This document shows positions 1 through 9,118 of a DNA stretch of 61,680 bases, in pieces. This DNA comes from Candidatus Acidulodesulfobacterium ferriphilum (GTDB lineage Bacteria; SZUA-79; Acidulodesulfobacterales; Acidulodesulfobacteraceae), in assembly GCA_004195035.1 (NCBI GenBank), contig SGBD01000006.1, positions 1 to 61,680 on the forward strand, given 5' to 3'. The notes beneath the pieces were generated by a model. That model did not search any database. It saw only the letters and a program-made list of their open reading frames with translations, and was not told the DNA's origin. The position numbers were made by a program, and so were the translations under genes. Position 1 is the stretch's first letter. The number at the start of each line of letters is the position of its first letter.

Positions 1-1
1 T

Positions 2-127
2 ACAATTAATGAATTTGATATTACCGTATCAAAAAATCCTTTTTCAAACGGCAGAAACAAATTCGGCATCGGTTTCAAAGTATCCATAGACGCCGGCGAA
101 AATATTCAGGCTGTCGTCCCTTCGTAA
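2..127 (+). CDS. C-terminal tail of an unidentified protein (5' end outside window)
   Basis: An open frame enters from the left edge and ends at TAA 125-127, giving 41 residues that end in ENIQAVVPS. The composition, alternating polar and hydrophobic residues with a glycine-rich FGIGFKVSIDAG stretch, looks like the last beta strands of a real protein rather than noise. I do not recognise the family. It overlaps the last codons of the opposite-strand soxB fragment, and the two cannot both be native over 75-127. The simplest reading is that this tail is the true gene here and soxB is the broken partner. Moderate to low confidence because so little is visible. Confidence 0.4.
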   Translation, partial: TINEFDITVSKNPFSNGRNKFGIGFKVSIDAGENIQAVVPS

Positions 128-569
128 GGAGGGCTATGCCCGTTCCCTGCCACGAATCCCCCGTATCGAGCATTATCGTCTTGCCGTGCCTTTCTTCCTT
201 TATTTTATTAAAGACGGCTGCCATATGCGCGTAACCGCCCATAGGGCCGTACTGATTTGCATGCTTTGCGAAATTATTATATGAACAGAAATAATCCATT
301 GCGGAACCGGGGTTTATATCGTAGTAAAGGTTGAAAGAATCGCCGACAAGGTGTCCCGGCCTGCCGTTCATTGCGCGGGGGCCGATATTGACGGAAGGCT
401 CGCGGTATAATACGGGCTTGAGATGGGCGTGCGAATCGGAGTTCCACATTATGGTAAGGTTGCCCACGGGCTTAAACTTTAAGAGATTAACCGGATTAAT
501 CGCGGCAGCGCCCGCGAAAAGAGCCGTGCTTTTTATGAAGTCCCTTCTGGTAATCTTTCGTAAATCCAT
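75..569 (-). CDS. soxB: SoxB thiosulfohydrolase, N-terminal fragment (truncated)
   Basis: SoxB is the periplasmic dimanganese sulfate thiohydrolase of the Sox thiosulfate-oxidation pathway. The 164-residue product begins with a Tat-type signal (RRDFIKSTALFAGAAA), followed by the metallophosphoesterase start WNSDSHAHLKP and the conserved block MLDTGDSWQGTGIALLTKG. Normal SoxB is about 560-600 residues, so about three quarters is missing. Similarity stops near position 130; the last 13 residues (RQPEYFRRRLWIL) are unrelated and come from the antisense of another gene's tail. The start at 569 has a good ribosome site (AGGAGG about 9 bases upstream). No other sox gene is visible, so this copy is probably non-functional, or the junction is an assembly error. 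Confidence 0.7.
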   Translation of the reverse strand: MDLRKITRRDFIKSTALFAGAAAINPVNLLKFKPVGNLTIMWNSDSHAHLKPVLYREPSVNIGPRAMNGRPGHLVGDSFNLYYDINPGSAMDYFCSYNNFAKHANQYGPMGGYAHMAAVFNKIKEERHGKTIMLDTGDSWQGTGIALLTKGRQPEYFRRRLWIL

Positions 570-631
570 TTACTATCAGCCTCCTGTTTTTGAAAGTTTT
601 GTATAAGTTTATATCAGGGATGCAAAGATCT

Positions 632-1144
632 TTAAAATCCGGTCTTTACGGAATCCATAATTTGAATAATCTGTTTCGTTACGGCTATGATTGTTTTTTT
701 CTGCTCGGCATTATTCTTAAAAAATCTGGAGAAATAAGAGGGCAGAAATGAAATCATTACGGTGTATTTACCCTCCTTATAAATGGCAATCCTGCAAGGC
801 ATAAACGCGGCATAGTTCATATTGTATTTTAAAAGTTTATAGCCGTCCATCAATTTGCAAAAATCGATAACTTTAAGGTCCGGAATCTTGTATCCTATCC
901 CTTTTATGCCGGTGGATATAGGGGCAATCGCAAGAATGCTGTAATTCGCATCTTCTATTCCCTGCTTCAGGTCGAACAGGGCGCTTTTAAAGCTCTTCTT
1001 GACCTTGACGATATAAAACGGCCCCTTGGGAATTTTTGTAGCAAACGAGTTTGCGGGAAAAAAAACCGCGATAAAAAAGGATAAACCTAAAATAAACGCC
1101 AGACCGGCAACGGGAGGCGTTACAGCAAGCCTTCTTTTCTTCAT
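632..1144 (-). CDS. Exported DUF302-domain protein
   Basis: About 170 residues. I start at the internal Met (1144), which has an AGAGGTAAAG ribosome site, rather than at a Met 15 codons earlier. A basic start (MKKRR) and a long hydrophobic stretch ending near PANSFA form a signal peptide or membrane anchor. The rest matches the DUF302 fold: a helix starting near SFKSALFDLKQGIEDANYSI, then AAFMPCRIAIYKEGKYTVMIS, which corresponds to the family's 'LPCNVVVY' strand with its conserved Cys. DUF302 proteins are small, often periplasmic and often found with sulfur or metal genes; the biochemical role is not established. It lies downstream of the TetR gene and upstream of the soxB fragment, all on the minus strand. 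Confidence 0.7.
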   Translation of the reverse strand: MKKRRLAVTPPVAGLAFILGLSFFIAVFFPANSFATKIPKGPFYIVKVKKSFKSALFDLKQGIEDANYSILAIAPISTGIKGIGYKIPDLKVIDFCKLMDGYKLLKYNMNYAAFMPCRIAIYKEGKYTVMISFLPSYFSRFFKNNAEQKKTIIAVTKQIIQIMDSVKTGF

Positions 1145-1257
1145 CTTTACCTCTTGGTTTGTATTATAGTCAAAGTGTAAAAATAACATTCAAAAATTAA
1201 CTTACAGAATTATAGTTGTAAATTTCCATGACAAACCGACCCGACCCAGTTTTTGCA

Positions 1258-1863
1258 TTAATCACTGCCTTCTGGTTTGAGAATACCCCAAACTATCTCA
1301 AAAACTTTATCTTTATAGTCGGCTATGTTGCCTTTAATAACACCATCCCAGCTAGAAATAATAAACCTTATCGCAATTCCGGTTAAACTAATAACACCTA
1401 AATTTATATCAATAACCCTTAATCTCTTATTTTTTATTTCAAACTTTAAAAATTCTTTGAGTAAATCAAGGGGCGCAGATGAACAAATGCTCTTTCCACC
1501 GGAAAATATATCTTTATGCTTCGTATAAAATGCATATTCCATCATGCCCCTATTAGTTTCAGCCAATATAAAGATAGTGTCAATTATTCCCCTTATCTTA
1601 TCCTTTGTCGTATTTGCATTTTTAATCGAAAATTCTAATTTTTCCTTAATAAAATTTGATGTCATTTGAAAAAGCTCTTTTGCAATATCTTCTTTGCTTT
1701 TAAAATGAACGTATAAGGCGCCGGTGCTTAAACCCGCTCTTTTAGCAACATCTCTTAATGTAGTGTTAAAATATCCCCATTCAATGAAAAGACTCATTGC
1801 AGCATTCATTATGTTATTTTTTGTTACGATAGACTGTTGTTGTTTTTTATTATAATTAATCAT
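1258..1863 (-). CDS. TetR/AcrR-family transcriptional repressor
   Basis: 201 residues. The N-terminal helix-turn-helix is clear: NIMNAAMSLFIEWGY, then TTLRDVAKRAGLSTGALYVHFKSKEDI, the TetR signature that binds operator DNA as a dimer. The C-terminal two thirds is a helical ligand-binding and dimer domain without recognisable specificity; the spacing and the motif GMMEYAFYTKHKDIF resemble regulators of the AcrR/FadR-like type. A 30-base perfect palindrome at 1984-2013, upstream of this gene, is the likely operator. That makes the protein a probable autoregulator, and it could also control the divergent binding-protein gene at 2201. Confidence 0.9.
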   Translation of the reverse strand: MINYNKKQQQSIVTKNNIMNAAMSLFIEWGYFNTTLRDVAKRAGLSTGALYVHFKSKEDIAKELFQMTSNFIKEKLEFSIKNANTTKDKIRGIIDTIFILAETNRGMMEYAFYTKHKDIFSGGKSICSSAPLDLLKEFLKFEIKNKRLRVIDINLGVISLTGIAIRFIISSWDGVIKGNIADYKDKVFEIVWGILKPEGSD

Positions 1864-1983
1864 AACAATGGCTATGTAAAGTTAAAATCCGCCATTCTCC
1901 TTTCACTAAAAAAATTAACGGGATATTATTTATGTTATTTCCCGTCATTATAGACTGCTATCTGTATTAGCCTTTGTTAATAG

Positions 1984-2013
1984 TTATACATAACGGATGT
2001 CCGTTATGTATAA
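1984..2013. promoter_or_regulatory. Palindromic operator candidate for the TetR regulator
   Basis: Two 14-base arms (TTATACATAACGGA and its exact complement) flank a 2-base centre TG. The site lies 121 bases upstream of the TetR start and 187 bases before the divergent gene at 2201. Arm length and symmetry fit a TetR dimer-of-dimers operator. The assignment is by position and symmetry only. Confidence 0.55.
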
Positions 2014-2200
2014 TATAATATTCTTTTTTTATACCGTGTGTCAAGCTTTTTTATTTTTTTTATTTTTGTGTAAATTTTTTATAAAAAGGCAAATTAGGCT
2101 GCACTTATTTCACTTTATTCTTTTTATTCAATTTGATTATTTCATTAAATAATGATATAAATAAAAAAAAGAGATTTCCTTTCCGATTTAAATAAATCCG

Positions 2201-3847
2201 ATGATTTTTAAAAATAAAATAAAATCCGCATATATTTGGCCGTTTATAATTATAATCGCATTAACCGGCATTTTTGCTCTGATTTTGCACGCGAAATTTT
2301 TCCATAAGCCGCAAAATATATCGCCGGTAAACAATATCAGTCAAAACAACGGCAAAAAGAATGCCTTGATTATCGGACTGCCTGCGGATGCCACCAATCT
2401 TATCGGCAATATGGCCGCCGACGCCCCTACGGCGGAAGTTACCTCTCAAATTTACGACGGGCTCGTAAGATACAACAGGAATTTTAAAATCGTCCCGGAT
2501 CTTGCAAAATCATGGAAAATCGGCAACGGCGGAAAAACTATAACATTTTACCTTCATCATAATATTTACTGGCAAAACGGGCAAAAATTCACAGCGAAAG
2601 ACGTGCTGTTCACATATCGTTTAATGGTGAATCCAAAAACTCCAACCCCTTATTCCGCGGAATACCTTAAGGTTTATAAAGCAAGAATTATCGGCAGGTA
2701 TATTTTCCGGGTAACTTATAAAAAACCTTATGCTCCGGCTTTATCTTCATGGGGACTAAGCATTCTGCCCGAAGCCCTGCTTAAGGGGAAAAACCTTTTA
2801 ACCACAAAGTTAAGAAGCCGTCCCGTGGGCACAGGCCCTTACGAGTTTTATAAATGGGTTCACGGATATGAGATAATATTAAAAGCAAATCCGCGTTATT
2901 TTATGGGGGCGCCCCATATAAAACGGCTAATTTATAAAATAGTTCCCGATTCTTCCACAATGTTTCTGATGCTTAAATCAAACGGCATAGACTATATGGG
3001 TTTAACCCCGCTTCAATATAGATATGAAACGGGCGGCAAAAAATTCAATTCACGCTATAAAAAATATATCCATCCATCCTTAAGCTTTACTTTTTTAGGC
3101 TATAACCTCTTAGACCCGCTTTTTAAAAGCGTCAAAGTAAGGCGGGCTTTAAGTTACGCGATAAATAAAAAAGAAATAATCAAGGGGGCGCTTTTGGGAT
3201 TGGGCATAAAATGCTACGGCCCGTTTATGCCGGGAACATATTTTTATAATAAAAATGTTAAAAAATACGGATATAACCCTCATAAAGCCCTGCAGCTTTT
3301 GAATAAAAAAGGATGGCGCCTTAAAAACGGAATTCTGGAAAAAGGCGGCAGACCTTTTAAATTTACCATATTAACCCCGCAGGGAAATTCGGAGCGGTTA
3401 GCGGCTGCCGAAATTATCCAGCAAAATCTAAAAAAAATCGGCATCAGTGCAGGCATAAGGGTGATGGAATGGACATCTTTAATATCAGAATTTATTATGA
3501 AAAAAAGATTTCAAACCGTTCTGCTCGGGTTTACCATTACACCAAACCCGTATGACAACGCATCCATATTTATGGGTTCTAATATCGTCCCGAAGGGATT
3601 AAATTTTACATCGTTTAACGACCCCGAAATAGACGGTTTATTCAGAAAAGCGCGCGGGACATTTAATTTAAAAAAACAAAGAAAATATTACTTCGAGATT
3701 CAAAGATTAATTGCGGAAAAAGAACCTTACACATTTTTGTATATCCCTTACGCAATGCCCGTAGTAAAAAGGACGGTTAAAGGAATAAAACCCGCCCCCG
3801 CAGGCATCGGATATAATATAAGGAAATGGTATTATGCAGGGCAATAA
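2201..3847 (+). CDS. ABC transporter substrate-binding protein, family 5 (oligopeptide/nickel type)
   Basis: 548 residues of the SBP_bac_5 family, which captures peptides, nickel or similar ligands outside the cytoplasmic membrane. One hydrophobic segment (about residues 12-30) without a lipobox suggests a membrane-anchored, periplasm-facing protein. Family hallmarks are present in order: TSQIYDGLVRYNRNFKIVPDLAKSW near the start, the ENGQKFTAKDV-like block IYWQNGQKFTAKDVLFTY, the PVGTGPYEF motif, and the late VRRALSYAINKKEII helix. No permease or ATPase gene is adjacent; both neighbours are P-type ATPases. It is therefore an orphan binding protein that must borrow a transporter from elsewhere. 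It may be controlled by the divergent TetR gene. Confidence 0.88.
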   Translation: MIFKNKIKSAYIWPFIIIIALTGIFALILHAKFFHKPQNISPVNNISQNNGKKNALIIGLPADATNLIGNMAADAPTAEVTSQIYDGLVRYNRNFKIVPDLAKSWKIGNGGKTITFYLHHNIYWQNGQKFTAKDVLFTYRLMVNPKTPTPYSAEYLKVYKARIIGRYIFRVTYKKPYAPALSSWGLSILPEALLKGKNLLTTKLRSRPVGTGPYEFYKWVHGYEIILKANPRYFMGAPHIKRLIYKIVPDSSTMFLMLKSNGIDYMGLTPLQYRYETGGKKFNSRYKKYIHPSLSFTFLGYNLLDPLFKSVKVRRALSYAINKKEIIKGALLGLGIKCYGPFMPGTYFYNKNVKKYGYNPHKALQLLNKKGWRLKNGILEKGGRPFKFTILTPQGNSERLAAAEIIQQNLKKIGISAGIRVMEWTSLISEFIMKKRFQTVLLGFTITPNPYDNASIFMGSNIVPKGLNFTSFNDPEIDGLFRKARGTFNLKKQRKYYFEIQRLIAEKEPYTFLYIPYAMPVVKRTVKGIKPAPAGIGYNIRKWYYAGQ

Positions 3848-3849
3848 TT

Positions 3850-6300
3850 TTAAACTTCAAGTCCGGCCGGATATTTTAACCACGTTTTTCCGATTAATTT
3901 TTTGATCTCCAATAAGCCTACAATGAAAATTGTTGCCGAAAAAATCGTCATTAATTGAACAAAGCTAATTTGAACAAGATTGAATCTTTCGCCAAAAACA
4001 GGAATATAAACCGCCGCCATAAGGAAAGTTATCGCTCCCGCCCCCCATATGTCTATGGTGCCGTTTTTCAGTAACCCTAAAGAAAATACGGATTCTTTAT
4101 CCGAGCGGGAAACGAAAGCTAAAGAAATGTGCGCAAAAATCCAGGCGGAAAATGCAAAAGTTTGAATTTTACCGATATCAAAGCCCTGTATTCTTGCCCA
4201 AAAATACGCGGCCATTACGGCAAAGAATAACACCGTGCCTTTTAGCAAGACATCCCGGATAGATTTACCGCCGAACATGTTTTCTTCCGACTTTTGCGGC
4301 GGCCTTAAATATATCCCTTTTTCTTCGGGTTCGGCCACAAAACCGGCGGATGCGCCTAAATCCACAAATAGTTCCAGAACAATAATCTGGATTGGCGAGA
4401 ACGGCAGAGGCAAACCCAGCAAAACGGCGGTAAAAAAAATCAATACCAGGCCTGTTTTTACCGAAAGATAATATTTCACAGCCTTTAAAAGATTGTCAAA
4501 AAACTTTCGCCCTTCAAAAATTCCGTGGGTGAGCGTAATATAATTATCATCGGCTAAAACAATACCTGCTGCGTCCTTAGCGACATCCGTCCCTTTTTGC
4601 CCCATTGCAATACCGATATCCGCGGCTTTAAGCGCCAAAACATCGTTGATTCCGTCTCCGGTCACGGCTACTACTTCGCCCATTTCCTGCAATATCTTCA
4701 CTATACGATATTTATGCCCTGCGGCTGTCCGCGCAAAGACGGATGTTTCCTTCAAAACGGTTTTAATATCGTTATCGCTTAATTTATCTAAATCATCGCC
4801 GGTCATTACTTTATCTGTTCCAAAAATGCCTACTTTTTCGGCAATATAACCCGCCGTCAAAGGATGATCTCCAGTTACCATTATTGTTCTGATACCCGCT
4901 TTCTTAGCAATACCGATAGTTTCTTTTACTCCCTTCCTCGGCGGATCTTCAAAACTGATAAGTCCCGCAAAATCCATTTCTTTCTCCATAGCATCAAAAT
5001 CAAAATCATTTTGATGGGGACTCAGCCTCTTTGAAGCTGTTGCAATAACCCTTTTTCCCCGGGAAGTCTCTTTCTCCAGCATCGCTTTTGTTTCATTATC
5101 TATATAGGAAGATTTTGAAAAAACTTCTTCGGGAGAACCGCTTACATACAATTTAATAACTTCTTTGTCCTTTCTGACGACTGCTTTCGTTTTTCTGTTA
5201 TTATCTATATTGCTTTGGGCTAAAATTTCACCGGGAGAAAAAAGGAGGCTTTTTTTCACTGCCCTTTCTTTAATGGATTGTTCTATATGGGAAAAAGAGT
5301 ATTCGGTCGTTGCCCCGAGAGCATTTTTTAGAATTTCGTCTTCTTTTGCCTCGGGATAAATTTTGTCGATATTCATCTTCCCTACCGTTACCGTTCCAGT
5401 TTTATCGGTAACAATACAGGTGGCATTGCCAAGAATTTCTGCCGATTTTATTTCCTTGATAAGGAAATTGTGCTTGGAAAGGGCATATGTGCCTAACCCC
5501 AACACCATGGTTATGATAATCGGCAACTCTTCCGGAATAGTTACAAAAGCAATCAGAAGCCCTGTTAAAACCATCCTGCGCAAATCCTCGCCTTGCAAAA
5601 TTCCAACGACGGGAATTAAAATAGAGAAAAAAAGGGCCAGATATACCAGTTTTCCGGCTAATGATTTCATCGCTTTCTGTAATGCCGTCTTAGGCGGCTT
5701 TAATTCTTTAAGCGTCGCGGCAATCTCTCCCATCTTTGTCTTTTTGCCGGTTTTTACCGTTTCCGCCTCGCCTTCTCCGCTTATTAATATAGTGCCGGCA
5801 AAAATTTCATCCCCCGCAATTTTTCTTTGGGGAAAAGATTCACCTGTCAGGGCGGATTCGTCTATTTCCGCTCCAATCGCTTTTTTAAGCACGGCATCGG
5901 CGGCAATCTTTGTTCCGCGAGTCAATACCAGTATATCGCCCGGCACAATCTCTTCCGAGGCAATTTCTTGAACCTTTCCATCTCTTTTGACTTTTGTTCT
6001 GGGCGCGGTAATTTTTTCCAGAGAAGCAATGGCTTTCTTTGCGCGAAATTCATTATAAACTTCGGCTAAAACCATAAGAAAAATAATGATAAAAATTGCG
6101 AGCGAATCGTGTAATTTTCCCCAAAGGGAATAAAAAAATCCCACCGCAAGCAAAAGCAAAATCATCGGCTCCCTAATTTCATGCCAGACAATTTTAAAAA
6201 AACTAATTCTGTCTGCCTTAAAAATTTGGTTATGTCCGAACTTTGCAAGCCTTTCTTTTGCTTCTTGAGCGCTAAGCCCGCTGTCGAGCGATTGATTCAT
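3850..6300 (-). CDS. P-type cation-transporting ATPase (Ca2+/heavy-cation PMR1/SERCA-like group)
   Basis: 816 residues from the ATG at 6300; a TTG 16 codons further upstream gives an extension that looks non-native. Domains in order: N-terminal cation-ATPase domain (SGLSAQEAKERLAKFG), first membrane pair, actuator loop with ALTGES, the PEELP membrane motif, phosphorylation site DKTGT near residue 299, hinge MVTGDHPLTA, and GDGINDVLALKAADIGIAM. The C-terminal membrane helices end with the final residues TWLKYPAGLEV. PEEL in place of the Ca-pump's PEGL marks a bacterial subgroup of uncertain ion specificity. The 3' end lies only 2 bases from the stop of the opposing binding-protein gene, so the two converge. 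No clear ribosome site precedes the ATG. Confidence 0.88.
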   Translation of the reverse strand: MNQSLDSGLSAQEAKERLAKFGHNQIFKADRISFFKIVWHEIREPMILLLLAVGFFYSLWGKLHDSLAIFIIIFLMVLAEVYNEFRAKKAIASLEKITAPRTKVKRDGKVQEIASEEIVPGDILVLTRGTKIAADAVLKKAIGAEIDESALTGESFPQRKIAGDEIFAGTILISGEGEAETVKTGKKTKMGEIAATLKELKPPKTALQKAMKSLAGKLVYLALFFSILIPVVGILQGEDLRRMVLTGLLIAFVTIPEELPIIITMVLGLGTYALSKHNFLIKEIKSAEILGNATCIVTDKTGTVTVGKMNIDKIYPEAKEDEILKNALGATTEYSFSHIEQSIKERAVKKSLLFSPGEILAQSNIDNNRKTKAVVRKDKEVIKLYVSGSPEEVFSKSSYIDNETKAMLEKETSRGKRVIATASKRLSPHQNDFDFDAMEKEMDFAGLISFEDPPRKGVKETIGIAKKAGIRTIMVTGDHPLTAGYIAEKVGIFGTDKVMTGDDLDKLSDNDIKTVLKETSVFARTAAGHKYRIVKILQEMGEVVAVTGDGINDVLALKAADIGIAMGQKGTDVAKDAAGIVLADDNYITLTHGIFEGRKFFDNLLKAVKYYLSVKTGLVLIFFTAVLLGLPLPFSPIQIIVLELFVDLGASAGFVAEPEEKGIYLRPPQKSEENMFGGKSIRDVLLKGTVLFFAVMAAYFWARIQGFDIGKIQTFAFSAWIFAHISLAFVSRSDKESVFSLGLLKNGTIDIWGAGAITFLMAAVYIPVFGERFNLVQISFVQLMTIFSATIFIVGLLEIKKLIGKTWLKYPAGLEV

Positions 6301-6466
6301 TAAAGCACCGTTATGCCGGCTGTCCGCGAATAAGCCGGATATAAACAATATAAACCGAAAACGAAAAGATTATTTCCGATAGTCTAACCAGATAATTTTT
6401 AGTATAATTTAATTAAATTATTCGCCTTGTTATAATATTATACATTAAAAAAACATATAAATATTA

Positions 6467-6635
6467 AACCCAAATCCCGACTTAGAAACTGTTTTTAAGT
6501 ATTTTAGTTATAGTTAATTCTGGATTCCCGCCTACGCGGGAATGACGCCCAACGGGTGAAACGATAAATTCTCTTAAAGTCATTCCCGCGTAGGCGGGAA
6601 TCCAGAAAATAAATTTCTAAATCGGGATTAGGGTT
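6467..6635. repeat. MITE-like element, copy 1 (nested inverted repeats)
   Basis: Outer arms of 22 bases (6467-6488 and 6614-6635; core ATCCCGA-TTAGAAA) pair with 2 mismatches. Inside them, 27-base arms (6520-6546 and 6579-6605; start CTGGATTCCCGC) are perfectly complementary and each contains its own small hairpin. There is no coding capacity. The same outer arms recur at 28445-28549. The right end stops 12 bases before the start codon of the next gene, so that gene's leader is largely repeat DNA. Confidence 0.8.
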
Positions 6636-6647
6636 AAGGAATAACCT

Positions 6648-9005
6648 ATGAGTTTCTCCGATACGGGATTGAGTTCCGACGAGGTTCGCCGGCGGATTGA
6701 GGCCGGACAAGTCAACCGGACGGATCGTTTCACGAAGCGAACTATTTCCGCAATTATTCGCAATAATATTTTAACATTGTTTGTCGCCATATTGACAGCC
6801 GCGGTAGGCGCTTTATTACTTATAGGCGCATACGACGATGCGGTTGTCCTTGGCGCCGTTACGGCGGCTAATATTCTTGCGGGTATAATTGGAGAGCTCC
6901 GCGCTAAACGAGCCCTCGACCAGTTGGCTATTCTTATTCGGCGAAAGATTACCGTTATCCGCAACGGGAGCGAAGAAACCATCTGGTTAGACGAAGTAGT
7001 TAAAGACGATCTGGTTGTGCTGCGTTCTGGTGACCCCGTTATCGCAGACGGCGTCATCGCAGAGTCGTCAGGCCTCTTTCTTGATGAATCCCTGCTCACG
7101 GGGGAAGCCGATTTGATCGCAAAACATAACGGCGATCCGGTATTATCAGGCAGTTATTGTGTATGGGGAGAAGGCAGATACTTTGCTGCCGGGGTCGGCG
7201 TGGCTTCAAACGCCGGCGCACTTACCGCTCAAGCTAAAACTTACAAGATATTCAGGTCGCCTTTAGAGCGGGCTATCGGTCAAATAATCAGGGTTCTTAT
7301 TGCAATTATGATACTGTTATCCTTTCTGATAGTTATGGCTAATTACATTCAGGACTTGCCGGTTGTGGCGAGCATTCTTGAGATAGCGACAATGATCAAG
7401 GCTCTGGTGCCGGAGGGTTTAGTGCTGGTTACGACCACGGCTTTCGCGCTCGGAGCCTTTCGCTCAGCCAGACGGCATGTGCTGGTTCAGAAGCTGAATG
7501 CGGTCGAGTCGATTAGCCATTTAACCGTACTATGCCTCGATAAAACGGGTACGCTTGGAACAAACCGTCTCATATTCGATGGACTTGAGGTTCTCGATGC
7601 AACGCATGGCGATGTAGCCGATCAGCTGCAAGCATTTGTCGGCGCGGTGCGCGAGAAGAACGAAACATTGCGGACAATAGAGGCTGTATTTCCGGGAATT
7701 CCAAGTAATCTGATCGATGAACTCCCGTTTTCGTCCAAAACCAAATTAAGCGCCGTACAAATTCTATATAGGGATGAGGAAGTCTCCCTGTGGCTCGGCG
7801 CACCGGAGAGTCTTATGCAGGGGCGTGCTGCAAAGGCGCAGGAAGATAAACTTGCCGGGTTGCGCCGTTCGGGATTGCGCGTGCTCGCATTCGCAAGAAG
7901 TCAGGCCTCGTTAAAACAGCGGGGCGATTTAAATATTCTCGCCTTCATTATACTGCGTGACGAGCTTAGGCCTAATGTCCGCGAGACTGTCAGTTTTTTT
8001 GGGACGCGTGGAATTAAACTGAAGATACTTTCCGGCGACCATCCCGAAACCGTAGCGGCTATAGCGATGCAAGCCGGCTTGAATGTCGCGGACCCGGTTT
8101 ATGTCGGCGCAGATCTTGATTTGCTCACTCCTGACGAGTTTAAAACAGCGGTAATGCGGGGTCAGATTTTTGGCCGCCTCGTACCGCAGCAAAAACAGAA
8201 GATTGTCAAATATCTACAGGAAACAGGTGAATTTGTCGGAATGGTGGGGGACGGGATTAATGATATTCTGGCGCTCAAACAAGCCGACATCGGTATTGCA
8301 ATGAAGTCGGGAGCGGCGGCGGCATTAGATATCGCAGACATAGTTCTTCTTAAAAATACTTTTGCGCACCTGCCGACACTTGCACGGGAAGGAGATCGTA
8401 TCATATATAATATCAAACGGGTTGCCAAACTATTCCTGACAAAAAATGTTTATAGCCTTTTCTTCGTGCTTTTTTCCGGCTTTGTCGGGCTGCCGTTTCC
8501 GCTGAGTCCAAGATTTATTACATGGATTGATTTGCTCACCGTCGGTACGCCTGCATTTTTGCTAACTTTGATGAGCGCACATGTTCCAAAACAGACGGTC
8601 AACGATTTCTTGCGTGAAACACTGGGGTTTTCCCTTATCGCAGGACTGATTATTGCACTGGTCTCACTGATAGTTTACACGGACTTTTTCCTTTGGCAGA
8701 ACCCGATGGCAAACTACGATAAAACAGCTGCCCTGTCGATAGTCATATTGATGGGTCTTTATATCGTCTATTATGTTACTCCGGTAGAAAGGAAAAGTGA
8801 TTCTTCGCTGATGCAAAAGGCGGTAGTCTGGGCTATACTGGCGGTTGGCCTGATTTTGAATGTCCTTGCCGTCTATTGGGGCAGGCTAAGCGGCTTCATC
8901 GGACTCGTGGCGCTCGATGCAGTTTCATGGTTCATAATCATTGCGGCAGCCGTAGTCGGCAGCATTGCCTTTCATATTTTGCTTAAATCGTTTCGAGGTA
9001 TATAA
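6648..9005 (+). CDS. P-type ATPase of the CtpE-like group (cation uptake or efflux)
   Basis: 785 residues, start supported by AAGGA 8 bases upstream. Order: N-terminal GLSSDEVRRRIEAGQVN, membrane pair, actuator with LLTGEAD in the TGES position, PEGLVLVTT in the membrane motif, DKTGT near residue 298, LSGDHPETVAAI, and GDGINDILALKQADIGIAM. The C-terminus has six predicted membrane helices. TGEAD and PEGLVL are typical of the actinobacterial/Firmicute CtpE-type pumps, a different subfamily from the ATPase encoded divergently at 3850-6300. Codon choice is visibly richer in G/C (many CGG, GCG, CTC) than in the neighbours, which suggests horizontal acquisition. The transported ion is not evident from the sequence. 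Confidence 0.85.
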   Translation: MSFSDTGLSSDEVRRRIEAGQVNRTDRFTKRTISAIIRNNILTLFVAILTAAVGALLLIGAYDDAVVLGAVTAANILAGIIGELRAKRALDQLAILIRRKITVIRNGSEETIWLDEVVKDDLVVLRSGDPVIADGVIAESSGLFLDESLLTGEADLIAKHNGDPVLSGSYCVWGEGRYFAAGVGVASNAGALTAQAKTYKIFRSPLERAIGQIIRVLIAIMILLSFLIVMANYIQDLPVVASILEIATMIKALVPEGLVLVTTTAFALGAFRSARRHVLVQKLNAVESISHLTVLCLDKTGTLGTNRLIFDGLEVLDATHGDVADQLQAFVGAVREKNETLRTIEAVFPGIPSNLIDELPFSSKTKLSAVQILYRDEEVSLWLGAPESLMQGRAAKAQEDKLAGLRRSGLRVLAFARSQASLKQRGDLNILAFIILRDELRPNVRETVSFFGTRGIKLKILSGDHPETVAAIAMQAGLNVADPVYVGADLDLLTPDEFKTAVMRGQIFGRLVPQQKQKIVKYLQETGEFVGMVGDGINDILALKQADIGIAMKSGAAAALDIADIVLLKNTFAHLPTLAREGDRIIYNIKRVAKLFLTKNVYSLFFVLFSGFVGLPFPLSPRFITWIDLLTVGTPAFLLTLMSAHVPKQTVNDFLRETLGFSLIAGLIIALVSLIVYTDFFLWQNPMANYDKTAALSIVILMGLYIVYYVTPVERKSDSSLMQKAVVWAILAVGLILNVLAVYWGRLSGFIGLVALDAVSWFIIIAAAVVGSIAFHILLKSFRGI

Positions 9006-9118
9006 TTTTATTTTTTTTATTATTTTTGATACAATTGTTTTAAATTATTTTAAAGAGACGCAGGCAAAAACGAAGGTTATTTGGTATATCATTAAATAAA
9101 ATTAAAGGAACAGTATTT

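Noticed and set aside
5363-5971. Long open frame on the plus strand within the first P-type ATPase
   Set aside because: It is the antisense shadow of a well-supported ATPase gene and encodes no recognisable protein.
6467-6635. CRISPR-like repeat array
   Set aside because: Only one pair of inverted arms, no regular direct repeats with spacers, and no cas gene nearby.
2201-9005. A complete peptide ABC transporter next to the binding protein
   Set aside because: The neighbours are P-type ATPases; no permease or ABC ATPase is present.
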